From assembly GCF_017833255.1 (NCBI RefSeq), contig NZ_JAFIBU010000001.1, positions 1,798,001-1,862,000 of the forward strand: a stretch of 64,000 nucleotides of DNA, read 5' to 3'. The notes below the pieces were generated by a model that made no database searches, was not told the origin of the DNA, and saw nothing but the letters and a program-made list of their open reading frames with translations. The position numbers were made by a program, and so were the translations under genes. This document shows positions 16,426-23,750 of the stretch, piece after piece; the stretch's first letter is position 1; the number at the start of each line of letters is the position of its first letter. This DNA comes from Paenibacillus sp. PvR098. Lineage in GTDB: Bacteria; Bacillota; Bacilli; Paenibacillales; NBRC-103111.

Positions 16426-17911
16426 ACCCGATAGCCCCCAGACTCTTCTTGATCTTCTCATCCAGCACAGAAGAATCCGACATCAAATCTGCAAGCTCTG
16501 AAACAAGCTTCTCCATCTTTTCCTCAAACGGCTCATCATCTGTAATTTCCTTCACACCAACGTACCGCCCAGGTGTAAGTACATTATTATGCTTTTGAAT
16601 CTCTTCCAGATTTGCCGACTTGCAAAAACCAATTTCATCTTGATATCCGTCATTGTTCAGCCATTTGTGGTACGTATCTGCAATCGATTTAATGTCATCT
16701 TCATTCAATTCACGCAACTTGCGGCTGATCAACGTTCCCTTATCACGGGCATCAATAAACAGCACTTCGCCTTTGCGTTTCTTGCCGCGACGCAGGAACC
16801 ATAAACAAACCGGAATACCCGTAGTAAAGAAGAGCTTATCCGGCAGCGCCACAATACAATCGACCAAATCTTCCTCAATAAACTTGGCACGGATATTGCC
16901 TTCACCAGAAGTTTGGGACGATAAAGAACCGTTTGCCAGTACAATACCGGCAACACCTTTGGACGGTTTCAGCTTCGAAATCATATGAGAGAGCCAACCA
17001 TAGTTCGCATTCCCTTTTGCCGGAATGCCCCATTTCCAGCGCGAATCGTTCAGGAGGCTGTCTTGTCCCCAATCGCTGATATTGAATGGGGGATTAGCCA
17101 AGATATAATCAAATTTCACATCCTTAAATTGATCGTCATGGAAGGTGTCCGCGTGAATTTTTCCAAGATTCGCTTCAATTCCACGAATGGCAAGGTTCAT
17201 CGTCGCAAGTCGGCGTGTCTCCGCATTTAGTTCTTGACCATAGACGGATAGCTTGTATGCATTGCCGCCATGCGCTTGCACGAACTTCTGCGCTTGAACG
17301 AACATACCTCCTGAACCACAGCAGGGGTCATAAATGGTGCCTTCAAATGGTTCAATCATTTCAACCAGTAATTTAACAACGCTGCTGGGCGTATAAAACT
17401 CACCGCCGCCTTGTCCGAGCATAAAGGCGAATTTGCCGAGGAAATATTCGTATACGCGACCAAGCGCATCTTCTTCAATCAGCAACGTATCGGCGTTTTC
17501 AAACACCATCACGACTTCGCCAACTCTGCGTTGGTCAACATCGGCACCGGAATAAATCTTCGGAAGGACCCCGGCAAGCTTCTTATTTTCTTTCTCGATG
17601 GCAATAAAGGCTTCATCAATGATTTGTCCGATATTTGGCTTCGTTGCGTTCTCGATAATATGCTTCCAGCGAGCCTTTTCCGGCACATAAAATACATTGA
17701 AACGTTCGTATTCATCGCGATCATCTTCAAAACCGTCGCCTTCTGCCACAAGCTCGTTGTAGCGATGGTCGAACCGGTCCGATATGTATTTAAGAAAAAT
17801 GATGCCGAGTACGACATCTTTGTATTTGGAAGAGGCGATACTGCCTCTGAGCTTATCTGCGGCTGCCCATAGTTTATCTTCTAAGCTCGTAACAAGATTT
17901 TCCTTTGCCAT
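16415..17911 (-). CDS. hsdM: Type I restriction-modification methyltransferase subunit M
   Basis: 498 residues. The N-terminal HsdM helical domain (LEDKLWAAADKLRGSIASSKYK) is followed by an N6-adenine methyltransferase with the SAM motif IYDPCCGSGGMF and catalytic NPPF (YILANPPFNISDWG). With HsdS it methylates the target and protects the host DNA. The ATG at 17911 was chosen over an upstream TTG because GGAGG lies 11 nt before it. It is the first gene of the operon hsdM-hsdS-hsdR-NTase-nuclease-cyclase. Upstream, TATAAT-like hexamers around 17943-17965 may be its promoter. Confidence 0.96.
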   Translation of the reverse strand: MAKENLVTSLEDKLWAAADKLRGSIASSKYKDVVLGIIFLKYISDRFDHRYNELVAEGDGFEDDRDEYERFNVFYVPEKARWKHIIENATKPNIGQIIDEAFIAIEKENKKLAGVLPKIYSGADVDQRRVGEVVMVFENADTLLIEEDALGRVYEYFLGKFAFMLGQGGGEFYTPSSVVKLLVEMIEPFEGTIYDPCCGSGGMFVQAQKFVQAHGGNAYKLSVYGQELNAETRRLATMNLAIRGIEANLGKIHADTFHDDQFKDVKFDYILANPPFNISDWGQDSLLNDSRWKWGIPAKGNANYGWLSHMISKLKPSKGVAGIVLANGSLSSQTSGEGNIRAKFIEEDLVDCIVALPDKLFFTTGIPVCLWFLRRGKKRKGEVLFIDARDKGTLISRKLRELNEDDIKSIADTYHKWLNNDGYQDEIGFCKSANLEEIQKHNNVLTPGRYVGVKEITDDEPFEEKMEKLVSELADLMSDSSVLDEKIKKSLGAIGYEF

Positions 17912-18156
17912 TACGTTTGAATCCTCCAATGATTGTTTGTCTTTAATTATAACTGATATTATAGACGATAAGATGTCAGGAAACGGATGTTCCGGTGGTA
18001 ATTAAATGATACGATAAATCCGACACGATCTTTATTGTTTCGACTAACTGCTTCCAATTTCCTGCTTATATAGGAAAAAAGCCCCGCATCAATTCAAGCG
18101 GAGCGTAGAACATAGATTCTCGAAAATTAATCTTTTTTCTCTAAAAGAAAAAATAA

Positions 18157-18582
18157 TTAGCACTTAAGCAAAGACTGGACGGTAGTAATGAAAGAGTTAT
18201 TATGAATACCGAAATCCACCTTATTTAGGAGAAGTTGAGATCCATCTTGAAAGGTCAATTCCAACTGTACGTCTTTAAACCTACTAAATGCCGTTATTTC
18301 CCCATGAGATATTGTCATCATTTGAATATTTTTTTGAGTAATATCACTAATTTTCCTAACAGTAAATTGAACATCCGGATTTTCATTAAAAAAATTAATT
18401 GTCCCATTTACAATGAATGATTGGTTATGGGCGAGAAATACTATTGGCATATTATTATCTCGGTCTGTTTTCAAAAATACGGTTTCTTCGCCTTCCGGGA
18501 CCGTCGCTTCAAGTAATGATTGTAGCTGTCTTCCACATTCAAACCGTTTTAACCAATCAATAAAATTATGGTAAGAGTCCAT
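18157..18582 (-). CDS. Unknown 141-aa protein paired with the SEFIR/TIR gene
   Basis: No recognised family. It has an N-terminal helical part (FIDWLKRFECGRQLQSLLEA) and then an alternating strand pattern (VFLKTD, MPIVFLAHNQSFIVNG, VQFTVRKI, VQLELTFQDG), suggesting a small beta-barrel or PH-like fold. There is no signal peptide or TM helix. It lies 21 nt downstream of the SEFIR/TIR gene with AGGGAGAA before its ATG, so it is co-transcribed. A partner, sensor or antitoxin of the TIR protein is plausible by position only. Downstream A/T-rich inverted repeats near 18127-18157 may end the unit. Confidence 0.7.
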   Translation of the reverse strand: MDSYHNFIDWLKRFECGRQLQSLLEATVPEGEETVFLKTDRDNNMPIVFLAHNQSFIVNGTINFFNENPDVQFTVRKISDITQKNIQMMTISHGEITAFSRFKDVQLELTFQDGSQLLLNKVDFGIHNNSFITTVQSLLKC

Positions 18583-18603
18583 ATGTAATTCTCCCTAATG
18601 CGT

Positions 18604-19587
18604 CTATATTTTCAAGGCAGTTAGAATATGGTTCTTCCAAATCGTACGCACGATTGTCTCGGGTGTTGTCGATTCATCGCGGTCATAGAAATTCATTGTC
18701 ATCCTGAGAGATAGGGTATCATTTTTAACTTCACTATAAATCATCTCATTCATTGAATTATCATTAAAGGAATGTGCTCCATAATGGAAATTTATTGATG
18801 GAGATGAATGGCTAAACCCACCGACCCACATTTTAAGCCCTGTTTTCAGTTGTCCATCTACGTAAGAATTAAACATGCATTTTTGGCTACTGTCCTCAAC
18901 AAGAGTAAACTTGAAATTTGGATTTACGGACTGAACATGCTCGAACAATTGGATAAAGAGATCTTTCACCTCTTTATAACTTCGTTTAAGATGTTCTTCT
19001 TTATCGAGATCCGTGTATTTTTTTAGATTTGGCATTTGAATATCTGCAAACAAAGATTTTGCTGACTTAGTTGGTACTGATGGTGTAATCACTGCTGAAT
19101 CAAATTGTGGTATTTCCCCTAAAGGCGCTTTTTGATAAGGACTAACTCGGTAAATCCGGCGTATCAATTCCTGTAGCTTGTTTTCAAATTGTTCCTCATT
19201 CGAAAAGTCAATCGCATAATAGTCCTGCATATGGAAAGGAAATACTACATCGAAATCCCCTGAATGTCGCATTATTAAAATAATTTTATCTTTATTTCTA
19301 CGTAGCGTTGGTAATAGTAACTCCGATTCAAAACCAACTCCACCAGTAAATGAATTTGCCTTATTAGCGTAATTTTCTGTTAGGACAACAACTACATAGT
19401 CATAATCATGCATAGCCTCGATCATCATTTGGTTTAAATTAACTGTTTTCTCGTATAACACAAACTTGTCAATTTGTGCATCGATTCCACCATCAGCACG
19501 TAACCGATTGGCGAGATCTACGACCCATTGTTCATGCTGGCGATTATCCCAACTATAGCTAAAAAAAGCTTTTATTCGCTCTTTCAT
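18604..19587 (-). CDS. SEFIR/TIR-domain protein, probable NADase-type defence effector
   Basis: 327 residues. Residues 4-150 form a SEFIR/TIR domain: KAFFSYSWDNRQHEQWV at the start, then DYVVVVLTENYA and TGGVGFESELL, with Glu87 in the position of the catalytic Glu of TIR NADases. Residues about 190-327 are an unassigned C-terminal domain, perhaps the sensor. Bacterial TIR/SEFIR proteins usually deplete NAD+ or make cyclic ADP-ribose signals in anti-phage defence (family knowledge). It starts at an ATG behind GAAGGGG. It lies just upstream of the hsd operon but has its own unit with the 141-aa gene. Role here inferred. Confidence 0.78.
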   Translation of the reverse strand: MKERIKAFFSYSWDNRQHEQWVVDLANRLRADGGIDAQIDKFVLYEKTVNLNQMMIEAMHDYDYVVVVLTENYANKANSFTGGVGFESELLLPTLRRNKDKIILIMRHSGDFDVVFPFHMQDYYAIDFSNEEQFENKLQELIRRIYRVSPYQKAPLGEIPQFDSAVITPSVPTKSAKSLFADIQMPNLKKYTDLDKEEHLKRSYKEVKDLFIQLFEHVQSVNPNFKFTLVEDSSQKCMFNSYVDGQLKTGLKMWVGGFSHSSPSINFHYGAHSFNDNSMNEMIYSEVKNDTLSLRMTMNFYDRDESTTPETIVRTIWKNHILTALKI

Positions 19588-19739
19588 ACGAACCCCTTCT
19601 TTCGGGTGTTAAGATTGTATGGGTATTACAATAATGGCACATCAAGAAACATACGTTCCTATAATTTATTATAAGAATTATTGATTCTCGGGTCAATGTG
19701 TACTACAACATCCGTGATTCATTAGACCAACCCTTCCAT

Positions 19740-20138
19740 TTACCCGGTTGCAAAAGAAAAAAGCCCCACATCAGCAGAGCAATGATTCAACTCAAATACA
19801 ACATTTATATTTAAATTGGCGTAATGGTGGCTTAGCTTAAATTCAATTCGTGGCACCCCATCTGATGGATAATCCGGAATAATACATTCAACATATTTAT
19901 CCAATCCTTCAGATTGAATCAATTGAAAAGCCCTCCTCATAGCTTCGGGGCAATAACGCTGTTTTTCTCCCTTTAGAACGTATAGGTTAAGTTTATGTGC
20001 TTTACCACTGATTTTTTCATAATCCATATAGGAAAAGGATAGTGGGGGATGCGAAATTTTATCTTTGTCCGTTACGTATGTAAAACCATGACGTTTTAGC
20101 AAGTTTGTAATCTTAGAGCGTAATTCTTTTCTGTTCAT
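19740..20138 (-). CDS. Unknown 132-aa protein at the edge of the integrase remnant
   Basis: No recognised family. The first 20 residues (MNRKELRSKITNLLKRHGFT) are basic and helical; the rest is mixed alpha/beta with VPRIEFKLSHHY and INVVFELNHC. A good ribosome binding site (GAGAGGCG) supports the ATG at 20138. The sequence encoding this upstream region, read on the other strand, belongs to the integrase fragment, so the gene appears to have been joined to it by a deletion or insertion that removed the integrase N-terminal part. The A-rich end near 19750 resembles the end of the TIR operon. Confidence 0.6.
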   Translation of the reverse strand: MNRKELRSKITNLLKRHGFTYVTDKDKISHPPLSFSYMDYEKISGKAHKLNLYVLKGEKQRYCPEAMRRAFQLIQSEGLDKYVECIIPDYPSDGVPRIEFKLSHHYANLNINVVFELNHCSADVGLFSFATG

Positions 20139-20140
20139 GT

Positions 20141-20470
20141 TTATTCGCCTCTCGATATGCTCAAGAGCTTTATCAGGAACATAATTTGGTCTGCCCCACG
20201 TCTGTCGGCACTCCGATTAATCCAAGTAATTTAAGACGAAGTTTATACCGCATTATCAAAAAAGCAAGCGTTACTCGTGTTACATTTCATGAATTAAGGC
20301 ATAGTCATTTAACTCATTTATTAATGGCTGGAGTCGATTCAAAAATAGCTGCCTCTAGAGGTAGACATAGTTCCACAAGGGTTACCAATGACATTTATCG
20401 ACATGTCATAAAAGGTGTCCAGCGGGATGCACTTACAAAGTACCGAGAAATTATTCCCACAAAAAAATAA
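20141..20470 (+). pseudogene. C-terminal fragment of a tyrosine-recombinase integrase
   Basis: From about 20141 the + frame reads ...QELYQEHNLVCPTSVGTPINP, then VTFHELRHSHLTHLL (box II His-x-x-Arg-His), GRHSST and the Tyr box VTNDIYRHV. These are the catalytic H-x-x-R, H and Tyr of phage/ICE integrases. The N-terminal arm-binding and core domains and the box I Arg are missing, and no start codon is evident, so it is dead. Its position next to the tRNA attachment site is that of the element's own integrase. Confidence 0.85.
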
Positions 20471-20474
20471 GTTT

Positions 20475-20503
20475 GAACAAGCTTTCGGGCTTGTTCTTTT
20501 TTT
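20475..20503 (+). terminator. Terminator of the integrase remnant
   Basis: GAACAAGC and GCTTGTTC arms around a 6-nt loop, followed by a run of eight T. Confidence 0.88.
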
Positions 20504-20514
20504 ATTTATCCTTT

Positions 20515-20581
20515 GTTATCGCTGATTATTTTATGTACTCGCGGGTATTTATTTTTACCTCGTGTTACCGGATTCTTACCG
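20515..20581 (+). promoter_or_regulatory. Right-end motifs, candidate integrase arm sites
   Basis: GTTATCGCTGATTAT (20515-20529) and GTTACCGGATTCTTACCG (20564-20581), each one mismatch from the left-end motifs and in the same orientation. A short inverted repeat (ATTGCAT...ATGCAAT) follows before the tRNA. Confidence 0.4.
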
Positions 20582-20654
20582 GGCAATTCGCATATTGCAT
20601 TTTTATGCAATACCATTAGATTATTATGCAAAACCAATTCAACATAATAACAAA

Positions 20655-20679
20655 AGAAAAAAGCCTTCTAAGAAGGCTT
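20655..20679 (-). terminator. Terminator of tRNA-Ala supplied by the island
   Basis: On the minus strand AAGCCTTC and GAAGGCTT pair around 3 nt and are followed by a T-tract, 14 nt beyond the tRNA 3' end. It lies on the island side of the repeat, so the element brought its own terminator. Confidence 0.85.
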
Positions 20680-20692
20680 AATTCTTGTTTTA

Positions 20693-20734
20693 TGGAGCCT
20701 AGGGGGATCGAACCCCTGACCTCATCGCTGCCAG
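20693..20734 (+). repeat. Right attachment-site repeat inside tRNA-Ala
   Basis: 42 bases identical to 7379-7420, covering the tRNA from discriminator base to anticodon loop. Confidence 0.9.
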
Positions 20735-20765
20735 CGATGCGCTCTCCCAGCTGAGCTAAGGCCCC
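20693..20765 (-). tRNA. tRNA-Ala, anticodon GGC
   Basis: 73 nt on the minus strand. The acceptor stem GGGGCCT/AGGCTCC has one G-U pair. There is a D-arm GCTC...GAGC, an anticodon stem CATCG/CGATG with loop CTGGCAG (anticodon GGC), a T-arm AGGGG-TTCGATC-CCCCT and discriminator A. The 3' CCA is not encoded. The 3' half is the island attachment site and remains intact after integration. Confidence 0.97.
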
Positions 20766-20858
20766 GTGATGTTGTTATCGTCATTCTCTCGATCGGCGAC
20801 AAAAATAAAGATAACATAGGGGGAAGGGGCTTGTCAATATTTTTTTAGAAAGTTATTT

Positions 20859-21335
20859 TTAGCCGCCGTTCCCGCCTACATGATGCTTGGACAGAAGCTC
20901 GTTGAGCTCCTTCATGAACATATTGATGTCTTTAAATTGCCTGTACACCGAGGCAAAACGAATGTAGGCCACCTCGTCAACGGGATACAATTCAGACATG
21001 ACGATCTCGCCGATCTCGCGGCTGTCCACCTCCGCTTGGGCGGTGTTGCGGATCTGCTTCTCGACCTCGGAGACGATCATTTCCAGTCTTTCTACGGACA
21101 CAGGGCGCTTCTCACAAGCACGGATAAGGCCGCGGAGCATCTTCTCCCGGCTGAACTCCTCACGGCTGCCGTCCTTCTTAATCACGATGAGCGGAGTTTC
21201 TTCAACCATCTCAAACGTAGTAAAGCGCTTTTGGCACTTCTCACACTCCCGACGGCGTCTTATGGATTTATTCTCGTTCGCGGCACGTGAGTCCAACACT
21301 TTAGTACCGGAATAATCGCAGTATGGGCATTTCAT
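20859..21335 (-). CDS. nrdR: Transcriptional repressor NrdR
   Basis: 158 residues, the family length. The N-terminal zinc ribbon ([17 protein letters not shown] ... [10 protein letters not shown]) is followed by an ATP-cone domain ([19 protein letters not shown]). NrdR senses (d)ATP and represses ribonucleotide reductase genes through NrdR boxes. The ATG start gives the canonical MKCPYC. It follows the tRNA-Ala gene and is the first core gene beyond the island. Confidence 0.96.
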   Translation of the reverse strand: MKCPYCDYSGTKVLDSRAANENKSIRRRRECEKCQKRFTTFEMVEETPLIVIKKDGSREEFSREKMLRGLIRACEKRPVSVERLEMIVSEVEKQIRNTAQAEVDSREIGEIVMSELYPVDEVAYIRFASVYRQFKDINMFMKELNELLSKHHVGGNGG

Positions 21336-21371
21336 CGGTTATTCTCCTTTCCAAAATTCCCAACAGCTCCC

Positions 21372-21402
21372 TGACATGAGATCCTTGTAAACGCGCATAA
21401 TA
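21372..21402 (+). promoter_or_regulatory. Candidate sigma-G-type promoter for the SASP gene
   Basis: TGACAT, 18 nt, then CATAATA, close to the forespore sigma-G pattern TGAATA-N17/18-CATACTA. It lies 31 nt before the SASP start codon, a typical distance. The -10 element is good and the -35 element partial. Confidence 0.5.
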
Positions 21403-21432
21403 GGTTTACCAACGACAAGGAGGTGAACAGAC

Positions 21433-21657
21433 ATGGGTGCAGGTCAATCCCGCAGCAATAACATATTGGTGGTTCCTCAAGCCAATGCGGCACTAGATCA
21501 AATGAAATACGAAGTAGCTCAAGAGCTGGGTATTGCCATCCCACAAGATGGCTACTACGGTAACATGGCTACTCGTGATACTGGTGCAATCGGTGGTCAC
21601 ATTACTCGCCGCTTGGTGCAAATCGCCGAGCAGCAATTGGCAGGTCAATTCAAATAA
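21433..21657 (+). CDS. Alpha/beta-type small acid-soluble spore protein
   Basis: 74 residues with both SASP signatures: the germination-protease region KYEVAQELGIAIP at 25-37 and the DNA-binding GGHITRRLVQIAEQQL near the C-terminus. It coats forespore DNA and protects it from UV and heat, and is degraded by Gpr at germination. A strong AAGGAGGTGA ribosome binding site supports the ATG. It has its own promoter and terminator. Confidence 0.96.
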   Translation: MGAGQSRSNNILVVPQANAALDQMKYEVAQELGIAIPQDGYYGNMATRDTGAIGGHITRRLVQIAEQQLAGQFK

Positions 21658-21682
21658 TAACACGTTTTGAAGAATAGGAGAA

Positions 21683-21738
21683 GAAGCAGCCCGGACAACA
21701 CTCCACATCAGGAGTGCCTGTCCGGCGCTTCTTTATTT
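21683..21738 (+). terminator. Terminator of the SASP gene
   Basis: A long hairpin: outer arms GAAGC/GCTTC, then CCGGACA/TGTCCGG, then ACTCC/GGAGT, followed by TTTATTT. Confidence 0.85.
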
Positions 21739-21753
21739 CAGCTAGAATACATA

Positions 21754-22329
21754 TCAACGGATTTCCCAATCCTCCGCATAGGTTTTGTAATACTTGTCAT
21801 AATAATACGTAACGCGTTGGACGTAGCGTTTCGTTTCTCCATAAGGAATTTGATCTGTATTGTCGAGCGTTCCATCCCATTGTCCCTCCTGCAGCCAGCG
21901 GCTCACTTTGCCATGTCCTGCGTTATACCCGGCAAGAACAGCGAAGGTGTTGCCGTCAAACTGCTTGTACATCCAGTTCAAGTACCATGAACCTAGCTCA
22001 ATGCTCACTGCAGGGTCGTCCAAACGATTTTTGAACGTACTGGGGAAAGATGCTTTCTCAATAATCCAATCCGATGTATCCGGCATCAGCTGCATTAGTC
22101 CATACGCGCCTTTATTGGACGTCACATCAGTCCTGTAATTGGTTTCTACCCGAATAACGGCCGCAATCAAAAAGGGATCCAGCTGGTACTTCTGTGCGCT
22201 TTGGCGAATCTCCTGTTCAAATTGGATCGGATAAAGTATACGTCCCAATACATTGCTGCCTAGAAACAAAAATAGCAAAAACGTCAGAAGCAGTAGGGCG
22301 AACACGCGCTTTTTGCGCCAAAAGCTCAT
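21754..22329 (-). CDS. Membrane-anchored lytic transglycosylase (SLT domain)
   Basis: 191 residues. A basic N-terminus and one TM/signal-anchor helix (VFALLLLTFLLFLFLGSNV) precede an SLT domain with the catalytic Glu in IAAVIRVETNYRTDVTSNKG, then YGLMQLMPDT and the terminal AGYNAGHGKVSRWL. It cleaves murein glycan strands on the outer face. The ATG at 22329 forms an ATGA overlap with coaE and gives a clean MSFWRKKR start; an upstream ATG inside coaE is unlikely. Confidence 0.9.
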   Translation of the reverse strand: MSFWRKKRVFALLLLTFLLFLFLGSNVLGRILYPIQFEQEIRQSAQKYQLDPFLIAAVIRVETNYRTDVTSNKGAYGLMQLMPDTSDWIIEKASFPSTFKNRLDDPAVSIELGSWYLNWMYKQFDGNTFAVLAGYNAGHGKVSRWLQEGQWDGTLDNTDQIPYGETKRYVQRVTYYYDKYYKTYAEDWEIR

Positions 22330-22922
22330 GACATCCCCCTTTCCAGCCAAAACCGTTCGATTTGCATCTCCGTTTCCTCTATCGTACCCGAGTTATCGAT
22401 GACGATATCGGCCAATTCCTTTTTCGTTTCGATCGGCATTTGCGAGTTCAATCGCTTGTCTGCCTGTTCCTTCGTTAAACCGTCCCGCACCATCAGACGC
22501 TCCATTTGGATGCTCCGAGGCACGTAGACTACCATCACCTGCTTGTACAAAGCCTGTAAACCTGATTCGTACAACAGCGGTACATCCACTACAACCAGCT
22601 TGTCCGGATGCTCTGCTTCATAAGCGTGCATCCGCTCGCGCATGGTTGCGCGAATCGGCGGATGCAGCAAGCCTTCGAGATCCTTCAGCGCACCCGCGTT
22701 CCCGAAGACGCGTTCGCCGAGCTTTTTCCGGTCAAGTGTGCCGTCCGGCAGCAGCAAGTTTGCTCCAAACCGGTCAATCACTTGAGCTAAGACGGGGGTG
22801 CCCGGCTCCACCACTTCTCTGGCAATGCGGTCCGCATCAATCAGCAGCGCTCCGCGGCGGACAAGCATGGAAGCAACTGTACTCTTGCCGCAGGCAATGC
22901 CCCCGGTTAATCCGATGTTCAA
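22326..22922 (-). CDS. coaE: Dephospho-CoA kinase
   Basis: 198 residues. P-loop GLTGGIACGKST at the N-terminus, then LIDADRIAREVV and the lid region HPPIRATMRERM. It catalyses the last step of coenzyme A synthesis. The start is TTG at 22922, preceded by AGGGGGAG at 5 nt, which yields the canonical (M)NIGLTGGIACGKS. It is coupled to the transglycosylase gene by a 4-nt overlap. Confidence 0.95.
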   Translation of the reverse strand: MNIGLTGGIACGKSTVASMLVRRGALLIDADRIAREVVEPGTPVLAQVIDRFGANLLLPDGTLDRKKLGERVFGNAGALKDLEGLLHPPIRATMRERMHAYEAEHPDKLVVVDVPLLYESGLQALYKQVMVVYVPRSIQMERLMVRDGLTKEQADKRLNSQMPIETKKELADIVIDNSGTIEETEMQIERFWLERGMS

Positions 22923-22958
22923 TGGGTCTCCCCCTAAACCAAGATAAGAAAACAATCA

Positions 22959-23639
22959 TTAGAATAATTTCACAATTCCCATGAGGATTAGAAGAAATCC
23001 TGGTAAAATGGAAAGCTTGCGAATCCACCTCAGCTCCGCATACCGAAAACCGATCTGCAGGCCGATACCTAGGAACGTCCCGCTGGCCAGTGCAATCACC
23101 GCCGCGGTAAGCCACGGTGTGAAGCCGAGCATCGCTGCCCCAATTCCCGCACCGAACGCATCCAGTGACAGAGCGACACCAAGAAGTACAGCTTCGTACG
23201 CCGAAATATTCCCTGACCGGTCCACATCGGCGATTGACGGCGTCCGTAAGATTTGAATTACCAGCCCCAACCGCTTCAGCTCAATATACCATATAGCTTT
23301 AGCCCCTGCCGGCGCCGATTCAAGCACTACGGGTGTCCTTGAGGTTTCCTCTTTCCCCTCTTCGTCCTTTTTGCCGGAGAAGATTTGATAGACCGCCCAA
23401 ACGCCAATTCCCATCAGAATTATTGCTCCGACGTATTGTGCAACTGCCGGATCGACGACACGTGCCATCAGCACGCCAACCTGCATGGAAGTATAAATAA
23501 TAAGGCCGGAACAAAAAGAAATAATAACAATCGACAGCAGCGGAATACGGATCTTGCGAAACCCATACATGACACCGACGCCGAAACCGTCCAGACTGAC
23601 AGCAAACGCCAGAAGTATCAATGAGACGACAGGCAGCAT
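22959..23639 (-). CDS. ytaF: Sporulation membrane protein YtaF (MntP-related)
   Basis: 226 residues with six hydrophobic segments in two similar halves. Each half begins with a conserved pattern: FAVSLDGFGVGVMYG and ALSLDAFGAGIGAAM. A cytoplasmic loop lies around 90-130. The family is related to the MntP manganese exporter and is expressed in sporulating Bacillales. GGGAGGGA precedes the ATG. It sits between mutM and coaE, as in related genomes. Confidence 0.9.
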   Translation of the reverse strand: MLPVVSLILLAFAVSLDGFGVGVMYGFRKIRIPLLSIVIISFCSGLIIYTSMQVGVLMARVVDPAVAQYVGAIILMGIGVWAVYQIFSGKKDEEGKEETSRTPVVLESAPAGAKAIWYIELKRLGLVIQILRTPSIADVDRSGNISAYEAVLLGVALSLDAFGAGIGAAMLGFTPWLTAAVIALASGTFLGIGLQIGFRYAELRWIRKLSILPGFLLILMGIVKLF

Positions 23640-23750
23640 GCCATTCCCTCCCTTTCCAGATCATCTTCACTCCATACTATATGGAAGATCTGGGCGGGGG
23701 GTGCATCACTGTACCCTTCCCTCTCGATGTGCTATTTTACGTCAGACGCT

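Larger units (their letters stand above)
7379..20734. mobile_element. tRNA-Ala-integrated genomic island with defence and RiPP genes (mobility genes decayed)
   Basis: About 13.3 kb bounded by exact 42-bp direct repeats (7379-7420 and 20693-20734), both copies of the 3' half of tRNA-Ala(GGC) from anticodon loop to discriminator base. The intact tRNA gene lies at the right end and the orphan 3' half at the left end, as left by a site-specific tyrosine recombinase. The only recombinase sequence is a C-terminal fragment beside the tRNA (20141-20470). Cargo: a graspetide-like operon, hsdMSR with a three-gene extension, a SEFIR/TIR pair and one orphan gene, nearly all on the minus strand. Much of the cargo is clearly more AT-rich than the flanking core genes. 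No conjugation, phage structural or excisionase gene is visible, so it is probably fixed in place. Confidence 0.85.

Noticed and set aside
7379-20734. A CRISPR array or prophage structure in the island
   Set aside because: No regularly spaced repeats and no phage structural, lysis or replication genes were found; the only duplications are the attachment repeats and end motifs.
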